From positions 1 through 33,235 of the forward strand of contig JAGUUJ010000035.1 in the NCBI GenBank assembly GCA_020063525.1: a DNA stretch of 33,235 bases, written 5' to 3'. The notes beneath the pieces were generated by a model. It was not told the origin of the DNA and ran no database searches. It saw only the letters and a list, made by a program, of their open reading frames with translations. Both the position numbers and the translations under genes were made by a program. Source of the DNA: Candidatus Omnitrophota bacterium. GTDB taxonomy: Bacteria > Omnitrophota > Gorgyraeia > Gygaellales > Profunditerraquicolaceae. The stretch's first letter is position 1. Each line of letters starts with the position of its first letter. Shown in pieces: positions 1-7,699 of this stretch.

Positions 1-510
1 CAGCGCGTTCCTACTACTGAGGCCCAGGGCCGCATTCATACTTCGACCGCGACAGTAGCGGTATTAATAGAGCCTGAAGAAGTAGATTTGGCTATTGACC
101 CGAAAGATTTAAGAATAGATACTTACAGGTCTTCGGGGCCGGGAGGACAGCATATGCAGAAAACCGACTCTGCAGTGAGAATTACGCATTTACCTACCGC
201 TACAGTGGTGGCCTGCCAGGATGAACGTTCGCAACTAAAAAATAAGAATAAAGCAATGAGAATCTTGCGCGCAAAGATTCTTGATATGAGGCAACAAGAA
301 GAGTTAAAAAAGATTTCACAAGCCAGAAAATCCCAGATCGGCTCAGGTGACCGCAGCGAAAAAATACGTACTTATAATTTCCCCGATCGGCGCGTAACTG
401 ACCACAGAATAAATCTCACCCTTCATCAATTAGAAGCAATATTAGAAGGTGACTTAGATGAACTATCCGATGCCTTGATAAAAGCAGCCCAGAGTAAAGC
501 CAATGAATGA
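1..510 (+). CDS. prfA: Peptide chain release factor 1, C-terminal part (cut by window start)
   Basis: Class I release factor that recognises UAA/UAG in the ribosomal A site and triggers peptidyl-tRNA hydrolysis. The open frame runs in from base 1, giving 169 residues, about the C-terminal half of a typical protein of roughly 355 residues. It opens with QRVPTTEAQGRIHTSTATVA, the stretch typical of RF1 rather than RF2, and carries the catalytic GGQ (fragment residues 48-50, within SSGPGGQHMQKTDSAVRI). GGQ is the glutamine methylated by PrmC, whose gene follows with an 8-base overlap. The TTG at base 88 lies inside the conserved domain and is not the start. No frame damage is seen. RF1 rather than RF2 is inferred from the sequence and from the prmC neighbour. 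Confidence 0.95.
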   Translation, partial: QRVPTTEAQGRIHTSTATVAVLIEPEEVDLAIDPKDLRIDTYRSSGPGGQHMQKTDSAVRITHLPTATVVACQDERSQLKNKNKAMRILRAKILDMRQQEELKKISQARKSQIGSGDRSEKIRTYNFPDRRVTDHRINLTLHQLEAILEGDLDELSDALIKAAQSKANE

Positions 511-1312
511 AACAGAACTATTGTTTACTGATATATTGAATTGTAATCGCCTGTCTTTATATCTAAATAAGGATATATTTTTAGATAGAGCCAAATCTTT
601 TCTGGTATCCTGTGTATTAAAAAGAAGAATCCGAGGTGAACCTTTACAGTACATATTAGGTAAAACAGAATTCATGGGTTTAGAGTTTAAAGTAACAGCC
701 GATGTATTTATACCCCGGCCCGAGACGGAGATACTGGTAGAACAAACAATAGATATAATTAAATTGTTAAATTGCCAAATTGTTAAATTGTTGGATATAG
801 GTACAGGTTCTGGTTGCATCACCGTATCTTTGGCGAAACTCTTGCCTAATGTTAAAATAACTGCTATAGATATTTCGCAGAAGGCTATAGAAATAGCCCA
901 ATATAACGCCTTATTAAATAATGTGTCCGATAAAATCAGATTGATTCATAGCAATTTATTTACAAGCTGCAATTTACAAGTTACAGGTTACGATATAATC
1001 GTTTCCAATCCGCCTTACATCCCTACCGCAGAAATTGAGACATTGCAGCCTGAGGTCAAATATGAACCGCACATTGCTTTAGACGGCGGTAAGGATGGTT
1101 TAGATTTTTATCGCCGTATAATTAACAAAGCGCATCGTTATTTAAAAAAAGATGGCTTTTTAATCATGGAGATGGGATTTAATCAAAAAGACGCTATAAA
1201 AAATATTTTTCAAAAGTCCGGATATTTTGAGATAATAGAGTTAATTAATGATTATAATAATATGGATAGAGTCATCATAGCAAAGAAGCGAGAGAGGGAA
1301 TGGATAAACTAG
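503..1312 (+). CDS. prmC: Peptide chain release factor N5-glutamine methyltransferase
   Basis: SAM-dependent enzyme that methylates the glutamine of the GGQ motif of release factors in the cytoplasm. Visible motifs are PRPETE (residues 71-76), the SAM-binding DIGTGSG (98-104) and the catalytic NPPY (169-172). At 269 residues it is slightly shorter than most family members, through a compact N-terminal helical region. The ATG overlaps the end of prfA by 8 bases, so translational coupling is likely, and the gene overlaps murA by 13 bases. Oddly, two internal stretches are built of short repeated words: a 14-base direct repeat at 761-774 and 777-790, and TACAAG/TACAGG words at 961-987. They encode the variable segments IKLLNCQIVKLL and SCNLQVTGYD without breaking the frame. 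Confidence 0.95.
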   Translation: MNETELLFTDILNCNRLSLYLNKDIFLDRAKSFLVSCVLKRRIRGEPLQYILGKTEFMGLEFKVTADVFIPRPETEILVEQTIDIIKLLNCQIVKLLDIGTGSGCITVSLAKLLPNVKITAIDISQKAIEIAQYNALLNNVSDKIRLIHSNLFTSCNLQVTGYDIIVSNPPYIPTAEIETLQPEVKYEPHIALDGGKDGLDFYRRIINKAHRYLKKDGFLIMEMGFNQKDAIKNIFQKSGYFEIIELINDYNNMDRVIIAKKREREWIN

Positions 1313-2562
1313 TTATTGAAGGCGGGGTAAAGTTAAAAGGTGAGGTGGTTATCTCTGGCTCTAAGAATGCGGTATTGCCTATACTTGCTGCAACTTTGTT
1401 GACGGACGAACCATGTGTTATTAAAAATGTACCGAACTTACGCGACACTAACACGATGTTAAAGATTTTACGTTCTTTAGGCAAGAATGTCGAGTTTAAT
1501 AAAGGTATTGTCACTGTTAGCTCTACTAGGCATACAAGCTTCATTGCTGATTATAAATTAGTTTCGACCATGCGCGCGTCTTTTTGCGTTTTAGGTCCCA
1601 TCCTTGCTAAACTCAAAAAAGCCAAGGTTTCCTTACCGGGCGGATGTATTATTGGTGTGCGGCCGGTAGATTTACATCTCAAAGGAATTAAATCGTTAGG
1701 TGCAGATATTACTATCGAATCGGGTTATGTACACGCAAAAGCAAGCCAGCTCAAAGGCAGCCAGGTATATTTAGGGGGTGTTTATGGTTCATCGGTTTTA
1801 GCTACTGACAATGTAATGATGGCAGCTACTTTAGCAAAGGGGGAGACCATAATTGAATCTGCAGCTTGTGAACCAGAGGTAGCGGATTTAGCGGAATTCC
1901 TGATTAAGATGGGTGCTAAGATAAAAGGCCACGGCACACCCATTATAGAGATAGAAGGGGTAAGGCAGTTACACGGCGCTGAACATTCAATAATTCCTGA
2001 TAGGATAGAGGCAGGTACATTGATGGTGGCATCACTGATTACTAAAGGAGATATCACCATAAAGAATGTTTTTTATCAGCATCTTGGTGCCGTGGTGGAT
2101 AAATTAGAAGAGGCAGGGGCCTCTATAAGCAAAACAGATTCTTCGCTTCGTGTGCGTCTTAAAAGGAAACTGAAGGCCATAAATGTTACTACTCTGCCTT
2201 ATCCGGGTTTTCCTACAGATATGCAGGCGCAGATTATGAGCCTGATGAGCATTACACCGGGCATAAGCGTGATTACCGAGAAGATTTATCCGGACCGATT
2301 TATGCATGTAGCTGAACTTAACCGTATGGGCGCACATATCCAGCGGGAAGGCCCGCATGCAATAGTAGAGGGCGTAAAACAATTATCCGGGGCGCCGGTC
2401 ATGGCCTCAGATTTACGCGCATCGGCGTCTCTGGTGTTAGCCGGATTAGTAGCGCGCGGCAGGACGTCGGTATCAAGGATCTATCATTTAGAGCGCGGAT
2501 ATGAGAATATGGAGAAGAAATTACAAGTGCTGGGCGCAAAAATTTGGAGAGAGAAAGAATGA
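1300..2562 (+). CDS. murA: UDP-N-acetylglucosamine 1-carboxyvinyltransferase
   Basis: Catalyses the first committed step of peptidoglycan synthesis, transferring enolpyruvate from PEP to UDP-GlcNAc in the cytoplasm. The protein has 420 residues, the usual family length. It shows SKNAVLP near residue 21 (the conserved Lys-Asn pair at 22-23) and the flexible catalytic loop GGCIIGVRPVD with Cys116, the position of the fosfomycin-reactive cysteine. FPTDMQAQ and RASASLVLAGL in the C-terminal half are also typical. The ATG at 1300 has the purine-rich ribosome-binding sequence AGAGAGGGA just upstream, inside the end of prmC. The gene overlaps trpG by 4 bases, tying a cell-wall gene to the tryptophan genes in one transcription unit. 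Confidence 0.97.
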   Translation: MDKLVIEGGVKLKGEVVISGSKNAVLPILAATLLTDEPCVIKNVPNLRDTNTMLKILRSLGKNVEFNKGIVTVSSTRHTSFIADYKLVSTMRASFCVLGPILAKLKKAKVSLPGGCIIGVRPVDLHLKGIKSLGADITIESGYVHAKASQLKGSQVYLGGVYGSSVLATDNVMMAATLAKGETIIESAACEPEVADLAEFLIKMGAKIKGHGTPIIEIEGVRQLHGAEHSIIPDRIEAGTLMVASLITKGDITIKNVFYQHLGAVVDKLEEAGASISKTDSSLRVRLKRKLKAINVTTLPYPGFPTDMQAQIMSLMSITPGISVITEKIYPDRFMHVAELNRMGAHIQREGPHAIVEGVKQLSGAPVMASDLRASASLVLAGLVARGRTSVSRIYHLERGYENMEKKLQVLGAKIWREKE

Positions 2563-3122
2563 TTTTAATGATTGATAATTATGACTCCTTTACCTATAAT
2601 CTCGTCCAATACTTAGGGGCACTGGGTGGGAATATTAAGGTATTTAGAAACGATAAGATCACTATAAATAAGATTAAGAAGCTTGGGCCGGCCAGAATTG
2701 TTATTTCACCGGGGCCTGGCAGACCGGAAGACGCAGGTATTTCCTGTGATGTAATCAGAGAATTTGCAGGTAAAATTCCTATATTAGGAGTGTGCCTGGG
2801 CCATCAATGTTTAGGTTTCGTATACGCAGGACGAATTATAGGCGCAAAAAAACTTATGCACGGGAAAACCTCTATTATTTATCATAATCAAAAGACCATA
2901 TTTCGCGGCATACCTAATCCATTTGAAGCTACGCGTTACCATTCCTTGATTGTAGAGAAAAAGACCTTGCCAGAATGTTTGGAGATAACTGCCTGGACGA
3001 GGGAATTTGAAATTATGGGTTTAAAGCATAAAAAGTATCCTCTCTGGGGAGTGCAGTTTCATCCTGAATCTATACTGACTAAAGTAGGAAAAGATATATT
3101 GTCTAATTTCCTCAAACAATGA
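2559..3122 (+). CDS. trpG: Anthranilate synthase glutamine amidotransferase component
   Basis: Class I glutamine amidotransferase that supplies ammonia for anthranilate synthesis; in many bacteria it is shared with p-aminobenzoate synthase (PabA). The start is ATG 2559, giving MILMIDNYDSFTYNLVQYL, the classic family N-terminus; it overlaps the murA stop and has GGAGAG upstream. A TTG at 2544 in the same frame is less likely. The catalytic triad is visible as Cys79 in GVCLGHQ, with His168 and Glu170 in FHPES; PGPG is at 51-54. The length of 187 residues is normal. No trpE/pabB partner is encoded in this window, so whether it works in tryptophan synthesis, folate synthesis or both is inferred only from the trpDCF genes that follow. 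Confidence 0.93.
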   Translation: MILMIDNYDSFTYNLVQYLGALGGNIKVFRNDKITINKIKKLGPARIVISPGPGRPEDAGISCDVIREFAGKIPILGVCLGHQCLGFVYAGRIIGAKKLMHGKTSIIYHNQKTIFRGIPNPFEATRYHSLIVEKKTLPECLEITAWTREFEIMGLKHKKYPLWGVQFHPESILTKVGKDILSNFLKQ

Positions 3123-4132
3123 TACAAGAGGCCACAGAAATATTATCAAGAGGCAATGACTTGACCGCGACTCAAATGCAAGCGGTTATGGAAGAGATTA
3201 TGACCGGTAAAGCAGATACCGGTCAGATTGTTTCTTTTTTAACTGTTTTAAATAAAAAAGGCGAAACAGTGGAAGAGATTACTGTTGCAGCATCTGTTAT
3301 GCGTAGGCACGTTACCACAATCCATATAGATAAAGAACCGCTTCTGGATACCTGCGGAACAGGCGGAGATAGAAAAGGCACTTTTAATGTTTCCACAGTT
3401 GTGGCTTTTGTGGCGAGCGGCTGCGGGATTACTGTTGCCAAACACGGTAATCGTTCTGTATCGAGCTCGTGCGGCAGCGCAGACATATTAGAGGCATTAG
3501 GCATAAATATCAATATGGCTGCAAAAATGATAGAGAGATGCCTGAATGATATTGGGATTGCTTTTTTATTTGCGCCTAATTTACACCCGGCCATGAAATA
3601 TGCTATGCCTGCAAGAAAACAAATAGGAACCAGGACTATATTTAATATTTTAGGCCCTTTGACTAATCCTGCAGGAGCAACGCATCAGTTGGTCGGAGTA
3701 TACGACCGCCATTGGACAAATATATTAGCTACAGTATTAGGAAAGCTTGGGACAATACATGCACTGGTTGTGCATAGCGAAGACGGTCTTGATGAAATAA
3801 CTACTACTGCTAAGACATATATTTCGGAGGAATATAAAGGCAAATTAAATAGTTATGAAATAAATCCTGAAGACTTAGGTTTTAAGAAAGTTAAATTAGA
3901 GGATTTAAAAGGTGGTGCAGTTACCGATAATGTGAAAATAGCGCTTGATGTCTTAAAGGGAAAACCCGGACCCCATCGGGATATAGTATTATTAAATGCC
4001 GCCGCTGCCATATATGTTGCCGATAAGGCAAAGTCCATCAAGGAAGGAATAGAATTAGCTGCTGAATCCATAGATAAAGGAAGGGCATTAAAGAAATTAG
4101 AATTGTTTAAAGAGCGTTCACTACAAAGCTAA
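3119..4132 (+). CDS. trpD: Anthranilate phosphoribosyltransferase
   Basis: Second step of tryptophan synthesis: transfers phosphoribose from PRPP to anthranilate. The 337-residue length is standard. The PRPP-binding signature DTCGTGGD is at residues 77-84, followed by FNVST (89-93) and KHGNR (108-112) and the SCGSADILEALGI segment. GTRTIFNILGPLTNP in the middle is also diagnostic. The ATG overlaps the trpG stop (ATGA), indicating translational coupling; trpC begins immediately after the stop. It is not fused to trpG, unlike in some enterobacteria. Confidence 0.97.
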   Translation: MIQEATEILSRGNDLTATQMQAVMEEIMTGKADTGQIVSFLTVLNKKGETVEEITVAASVMRRHVTTIHIDKEPLLDTCGTGGDRKGTFNVSTVVAFVASGCGITVAKHGNRSVSSSCGSADILEALGININMAAKMIERCLNDIGIAFLFAPNLHPAMKYAMPARKQIGTRTIFNILGPLTNPAGATHQLVGVYDRHWTNILATVLGKLGTIHALVVHSEDGLDEITTTAKTYISEEYKGKLNSYEINPEDLGFKKVKLEDLKGGAVTDNVKIALDVLKGKPGPHRDIVLLNAAAAIYVADKAKSIKEGIELAAESIDKGRALKKLELFKERSLQS

Positions 4133-4921
4133 ATGAAGAAAGTTGACGCTTTAAAAGAAATCATTGCCAAAAAGAAAGAAAAAATTCTTTTAGTCAAGCA
4201 GCAGCTTTCTGAAGATGATTTAAAATCCAAGGCACAGAATCTTTCTCCTTGCCGCCATTTTATAGAAGCTATAAGTAAATCTAAACAGATCTCGCTTATT
4301 GCTGAGATAAAGAAACAATCTCCCTCCCGAGGCATAATCCGGCAGGATTTTAATCTGCAGGAAATAGCCCGCATTTATCAAGATTGCGGTGTGCAGGCCA
4401 TATCCGTATTGACTGAAGAGGATTATTTTGGCGGAAACATTTCTTACATCAACGAGGTCAAAAATATTGTTAACTGCCCTATTTTAAGAAAGGATTTTAT
4501 CTTAGAGCCTTATCAGGTTTATGAATCGCGGTTCTACGGCGCAGATGCCATACTTTTGATTGCAGATTTATTATCCAAAGAAAAATTATCCGAGTTAATG
4601 CAAATCGCCCAAGAGTTGGGGCTTGCAAGTTTAGTGGAAGTCCATAACGAGAAGGAATTAAAAAAGGTTTTAGGCTTAAAAGTACCCTTAATAGGAATAA
4701 ATAACCGTGATTTACACACACTAGAAGTGGATTTTAAGATTGTAGAGAAATTGTTCCCCTTAATCCCTAAAGATCAAGCTGTGGTTGTAGAGAGCGGCAT
4801 CAAGAGCTATCAGGATGTATTATTTTTAAAGATATTGGGTGTAAGTGCAGTTTTGATTGGCGAGGCTTTTATGGAAGCGCAGGATATAAAGAAGAAAGTG
4901 GAAGAGATAATGGGATGGTGA
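4133..4921 (+). CDS. trpC: Indole-3-glycerol phosphate synthase
   Basis: TIM-barrel enzyme that decarboxylates and closes CdRP into indole-3-glycerol phosphate. The 262 residues show the barrel-strand signatures in order: IAEIKKQSPSRG (residues 56-67, with catalytic Glu58 and Lys60), ILRKDFI, ADAILLIA, SLVEVHNEKEL, IGINNRDL, VVESGI and AVLIGEAFM. The ATG directly abuts the trpD stop without a spacer, so it probably depends on re-initiation. It is a separate protein from trpF, which follows after 33 bases containing a heptamer tandem repeat. Confidence 0.97.
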   Translation: MKKVDALKEIIAKKKEKILLVKQQLSEDDLKSKAQNLSPCRHFIEAISKSKQISLIAEIKKQSPSRGIIRQDFNLQEIARIYQDCGVQAISVLTEEDYFGGNISYINEVKNIVNCPILRKDFILEPYQVYESRFYGADAILLIADLLSKEKLSELMQIAQELGLASLVEVHNEKELKKVLGLKVPLIGINNRDLHTLEVDFKIVEKLFPLIPKDQAVVVESGIKSYQDVLFLKILGVSAVLIGEAFMEAQDIKKKVEEIMGW

Positions 4922-4924
4922 ATT

Positions 4925-4948
4925 TAGCTCATAGCTCATAGCTCATAG
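4925..4948. repeat. Heptamer tandem repeat (TAGCTCA x3 plus TAG) before trpF
   Basis: Three perfect copies of TAGCTCA at 4925-4931, 4932-4938 and 4939-4945, followed by TAG, fill most of the 33-base gap between trpC and trpF. The repeat takes the place where a ribosome-binding site would be expected; no Shine-Dalgarno sequence precedes the trpF ATG. Copy-number slippage would alter the spacing between the two genes. Confidence 0.9.
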
Positions 4949-4954
4949 TATATA

Positions 4955-5578
4955 ATGGTTAAGGTAAAGATATGCGGGATAACCAATTTAGAAGATGCTT
5001 TAAATTCCGTAAAAGCCGGTTGCAATGCCTTAGGATTTGTGTTTTACCGAAAGAGTCCGCGCTATATTACGCCTGAGAAGGCCAGCCAGATAGTCAAACA
5101 TATACCAGCGCATATTTTAAAGATCGGTGTGTTTGTCAATGCCAAAGAAAAAACCATTAAACGCATAGCCAAATTATGCAACCTGGATATGTTACAATTT
5201 CATGGCAATGAATCACCGCAATTTTGTAAGAAATTTAAAGGCTATAAAATAATCAAGGCATTCAGGGTGAAAGGTAAAATAGAGGTAAAAAATTTATTGC
5301 ATTATAAAACTTTTGCCTATCTTTTTGATACATTTGTAAAATCAAAGATGGGTGGAACAGGTAAAAAGTTTAACTGGACGCGGGTTCGGCATTTGGAAGA
5401 TTTTTATAAACCGATATTTTTGTCCGGCGGGCTTGATGCGAGGAATGTAACAGAGGCGATAAAGCAGGTACGTCCAGATTGGTTAGATGTTTCCACTTCT
5501 GTTGAGATAAAACCCGGGAAGAAAGACTATAATAAGGTAAAAGAGTTCATTGAAGCAGTTAAGAAAACTGCTCTTTAG
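4955..5578 (+). CDS. trpF: Phosphoribosylanthranilate isomerase
   Basis: Converts phosphoribosylanthranilate to CdRP by an Amadori rearrangement. The 207 residues form a TIM barrel of the usual family size. Visible motifs are VKICGITNLEDA with catalytic Cys7, GFVFYRKSPRYI, the DTF segment with the second catalytic Asp (LFDTFVKSKMGGTGKKFNW), FLSGGLDARNV and DVSTSVEIKPGKKD, the last normally reading DVSSGVE in relatives. The ATG lacks a clear ribosome-binding site and is preceded by a tandem repeat. It closes the trpGDCF block; a palindromic repeat and a new promoter separate it from trpBA. Confidence 0.95.
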   Translation: MVKVKICGITNLEDALNSVKAGCNALGFVFYRKSPRYITPEKASQIVKHIPAHILKIGVFVNAKEKTIKRIAKLCNLDMLQFHGNESPQFCKKFKGYKIIKAFRVKGKIEVKNLLHYKTFAYLFDTFVKSKMGGTGKKFNWTRVRHLEDFYKPIFLSGGLDARNVTEAIKQVRPDWLDVSTSVEIKPGKKDYNKVKEFIEAVKKTAL

Positions 5579-5586
5579 ATATTTAC

Positions 5587-5641
5587 TAGGGACTGTCCCC
5601 GACACAGCTAATCTATGAAGAACCTAAGGGGACTGTCCCTA
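5587..5641. repeat. 55-bp REP-like palindromic repeat, copy 1
   Basis: The element begins TAGGGACTGTCCC and ends GGGGACTGTCCCTA; its arms (5585-5600 and 5628-5643) are inverted over 16 bases with one mismatch, and each arm has the self-palindromic core GGGACTGTCCC. A second element of exactly the same length lies at 32160-32214, with conserved ends and a similar left interior (CG-CA-AGCTA). It sits between trpF and the trpB promoter and could fold into a strong hairpin, possibly ending the upstream transcript, but no T-run follows. Confidence 0.85.
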
Positions 5642-5674
5642 GTAGTTGCTAAAATAACAACATAAGCTATTGAA

Positions 5675-5703
5675 TTGACTGTTATTTATTTTTAGCCTAT
5701 AAT
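5675..5703 (+). promoter_or_regulatory. Sigma70-type promoter for trpB-trpA
   Basis: TTGACT (5675-5680), a 17-base spacer, and TATAAT (5698-5703). This is one mismatch from the consensus, with ideal spacing, and lies 27 bases before the trpB start. It implies that trpBA and the genes after it are transcribed independently of trpGDCF. No leader peptide or attenuator fits in the short leader. Confidence 0.85.
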
Positions 5704-5730
5704 AGCGCACATATCAGAAGAGAGGTTTAT

Positions 5731-6912
5731 ATGTTACCGGATAAAAAAGGACATTTTAACGGTTTTGGCGGCAGGTTTGTGCCTGAAACGCTTATTTATG
5801 CCCTCGACGAATTAGAAAGAGAGTATAAAAAGGCGCGCCACGATAAAAAGTTTATTCAAAAACTTGATTATTACCTCAGGGAATATGCCGGTCGTCCTAC
5901 GCCTCTATATCTCGCCCAAAACCTCAGCAGATATTTAGGTATAAATAAGATTTATCTTAAAAGAGAGGACCTGCTTCATACAGGTGCGCATAAGATAAAT
6001 AATACTTTGGGCCAGGTTCTGCTCGCGCTTCGAATGAACAAGAAACGTATTATTGCCGAAACCGGCGCAGGTCAGCACGGAGTAGCTACTGCTACGGTAG
6101 CGGCGATGTTTGGGCTTGAATGCGATATCTATATGGGCGAAGAAGATATCGAGAGACAAAGATTAAATGTCTTTCGGATGAAACTTCTGGATGCAAGAGT
6201 AATACCGGTTAAGAGCGGCTCAAAGACATTAAAGGATGCTACTACCGAAGCGTTAAGGGATTGGGTAACTAATGTCAGCACTACACATTATATCATTGGT
6301 TCTGTAGTTGGGCCGCACCCATATCCGATGATAGTCAGAGATTTCCAATCAATACTTGGCCGCGAGGCAAAACAACAGATATTAAAGAAGGAAAATAGAT
6401 TGCCTGACGAGCTTGTAGCTTGCGTGGGCGGTGGTAGTAATTCCATAGGATTATTTCATCCGTTCTTCAAAGATAAAAAGGTAAAATTTATTGGTGTTGA
6501 GGCAGCGGGGATGGGCCTTGCATCAGGAAAGCATGCTGCTACTTTAGTCGCAGGGAAGCCAGGTGTTTTACACGGTTCTAAATCCGATCTTTTAGAAGAT
6601 AAGTTTGGCCAGGTAAAAATTGCTCATTCTATTGCTGCAGGTCTTGATTATCCAGGCGTTGGGCCGGAGCATGCCTATTATAAGAAGATAGGCAGGGCAA
6701 GTTACGTTGCAGTCAGCGACAAAGAGGCATTGGAAGGTTTTAAGTTATTGTCTGAGATAGAAGGGATAATTCCTGCTTTGGAGCCTGCGCATGCCATATT
6801 CTACTTAACCAAGATGGCAAAAAAGATTAATAAAGATTCCATTATTATTCTTTGCCTTTCCGGCAGAGGAGACAAGGACTTGGATATTGTAGTGAGGAGT
6901 TTAAGGCTATGA
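5731..6912 (+). CDS. trpB: Tryptophan synthase beta subunit
   Basis: PLP enzyme that joins indole and serine in the alpha2-beta2 complex. The 393-residue length and the sequence place it in the ordinary TrpB1 class. The PLP lysine is Lys88 in HTGAHKINN, the catalytic Glu is Glu110 in AETGAGQHG, and the phosphate-binding loop is GGGSNSIG. ALEPAHAI and CLSGRGDKD near the C-terminus are also typical. The ATG at 5731 follows the purine-rich AGAAGAGAGG with suitable spacing, and a strong promoter lies just upstream. It overlaps trpA by 4 bases, as expected for subunits made together. Confidence 0.98.
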   Translation: MLPDKKGHFNGFGGRFVPETLIYALDELEREYKKARHDKKFIQKLDYYLREYAGRPTPLYLAQNLSRYLGINKIYLKREDLLHTGAHKINNTLGQVLLALRMNKKRIIAETGAGQHGVATATVAAMFGLECDIYMGEEDIERQRLNVFRMKLLDARVIPVKSGSKTLKDATTEALRDWVTNVSTTHYIIGSVVGPHPYPMIVRDFQSILGREAKQQILKKENRLPDELVACVGGGSNSIGLFHPFFKDKKVKFIGVEAAGMGLASGKHAATLVAGKPGVLHGSKSDLLEDKFGQVKIAHSIAAGLDYPGVGPEHAYYKKIGRASYVAVSDKEALEGFKLLSEIEGIIPALEPAHAIFYLTKMAKKINKDSIIILCLSGRGDKDLDIVVRSLRL

Positions 6913-7694
6913 ATCGTATTGACCAGAGATTCCACTCATTAAGAAGACAGAATAAAAAGGCATTTATTGTCTTTATTACTGCCGGCTATCCCAACCTCAA
7001 TATTACAAAGAAACTAATATTGGAATTTGCTAAAATCGGTGTGGATATTATAGAACTGGGCGTTCCTTTTTCCGATCCTTTAGCAGACGGTCCGATTATC
7101 CAGGAGGCATCACAGACAGCTTTAAAAAGAGGAGTTAATCTTAATAATATATTAAATTTAGTAAAGATGGTCCGGAAAGATATAGGTATACCATTGTGTC
7201 TTATGACTTATTACAATCCTATATTTTGTTTTGGCGAAGAGAGATTTGTCAGGAAAGCTGCTGCCTGCGGCGTAGATGGTATAATCATACCTGACCTTCC
7301 TCCCGAAGAAGGCAAATCTTTTATCAGATTAGCCAATAAATTTGATTTAGATACCATATTTTTTCTTTCTCCGACGACTACGCGTGAGCGTATAAAATTC
7401 GTATCCGGTGTTTCCCGGGGATTTATTTATTATGTTTCTTTAACCGGAGTTACCGGGCCACGCCAAAATCTTCCTAAGGATCTCATAAATAAGCTAAAGG
7501 TAATTAAGAAGTTTACTGCTAAGCCTGTCTGTGTCGGATTCGGCGTATCCCGCGCCGAACAAGTAAAAGCGATTTACAAAATTGCTGATGGCGTAATAGT
7601 CGGCAGCGCTATTATTAAGAAAATCAGAGAAAATATAGATAAACCAGATTTAGCCAAAAGGGTCGGTAGATTCGTTTCTGGTTTACTGGGATAA
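6909..7694 (+). CDS. trpA: Tryptophan synthase alpha subunit
   Basis: Cleaves indole-3-glycerol phosphate and channels indole to TrpB. I chose ATG 6909, which overlaps the trpB stop (ATGA) and gives MNRIDQRFHSLRRQNKKAFI, 261 residues, the normal length; an earlier in-frame ATG at 6852 would add 19 residues inside trpB and is unlikely. Catalytic Glu49 is in IIELGVPFSDP and catalytic Asp60 in LADGPIIQ, the same numbering as the well-studied enterobacterial enzyme. LTGVTGPR and the phosphate-binding GFGVS and GVIVGSAI motifs are present. The peptidase gene follows after 5 bases. Confidence 0.97.
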   Translation: MNRIDQRFHSLRRQNKKAFIVFITAGYPNLNITKKLILEFAKIGVDIIELGVPFSDPLADGPIIQEASQTALKRGVNLNNILNLVKMVRKDIGIPLCLMTYYNPIFCFGEERFVRKAAACGVDGIIIPDLPPEEGKSFIRLANKFDLDTIFFLSPTTTRERIKFVSGVSRGFIYYVSLTGVTGPRQNLPKDLINKLKVIKKFTAKPVCVGFGVSRAEQVKAIYKIADGVIVGSAIIKKIRENIDKPDLAKRVGRFVSGLLG

Positions 7695-7699
7695 ATTCA

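Noticed and set aside
463..822. Minus-strand open frame across prfA and prmC
   Set aside because: It lies opposite well-conserved coding sequence and shows no recognisable protein features.
4925..4948. CRISPR-like or other regular repeat array
   Set aside because: Only a 7-base unit in three direct copies without spacers; no cas genes are present.
5585..5643. Rho-independent terminator after trpF
   Set aside because: The hairpin is strong but no T-run follows; the second copy lies inside an operon before ribE, so it is better called a repeat.
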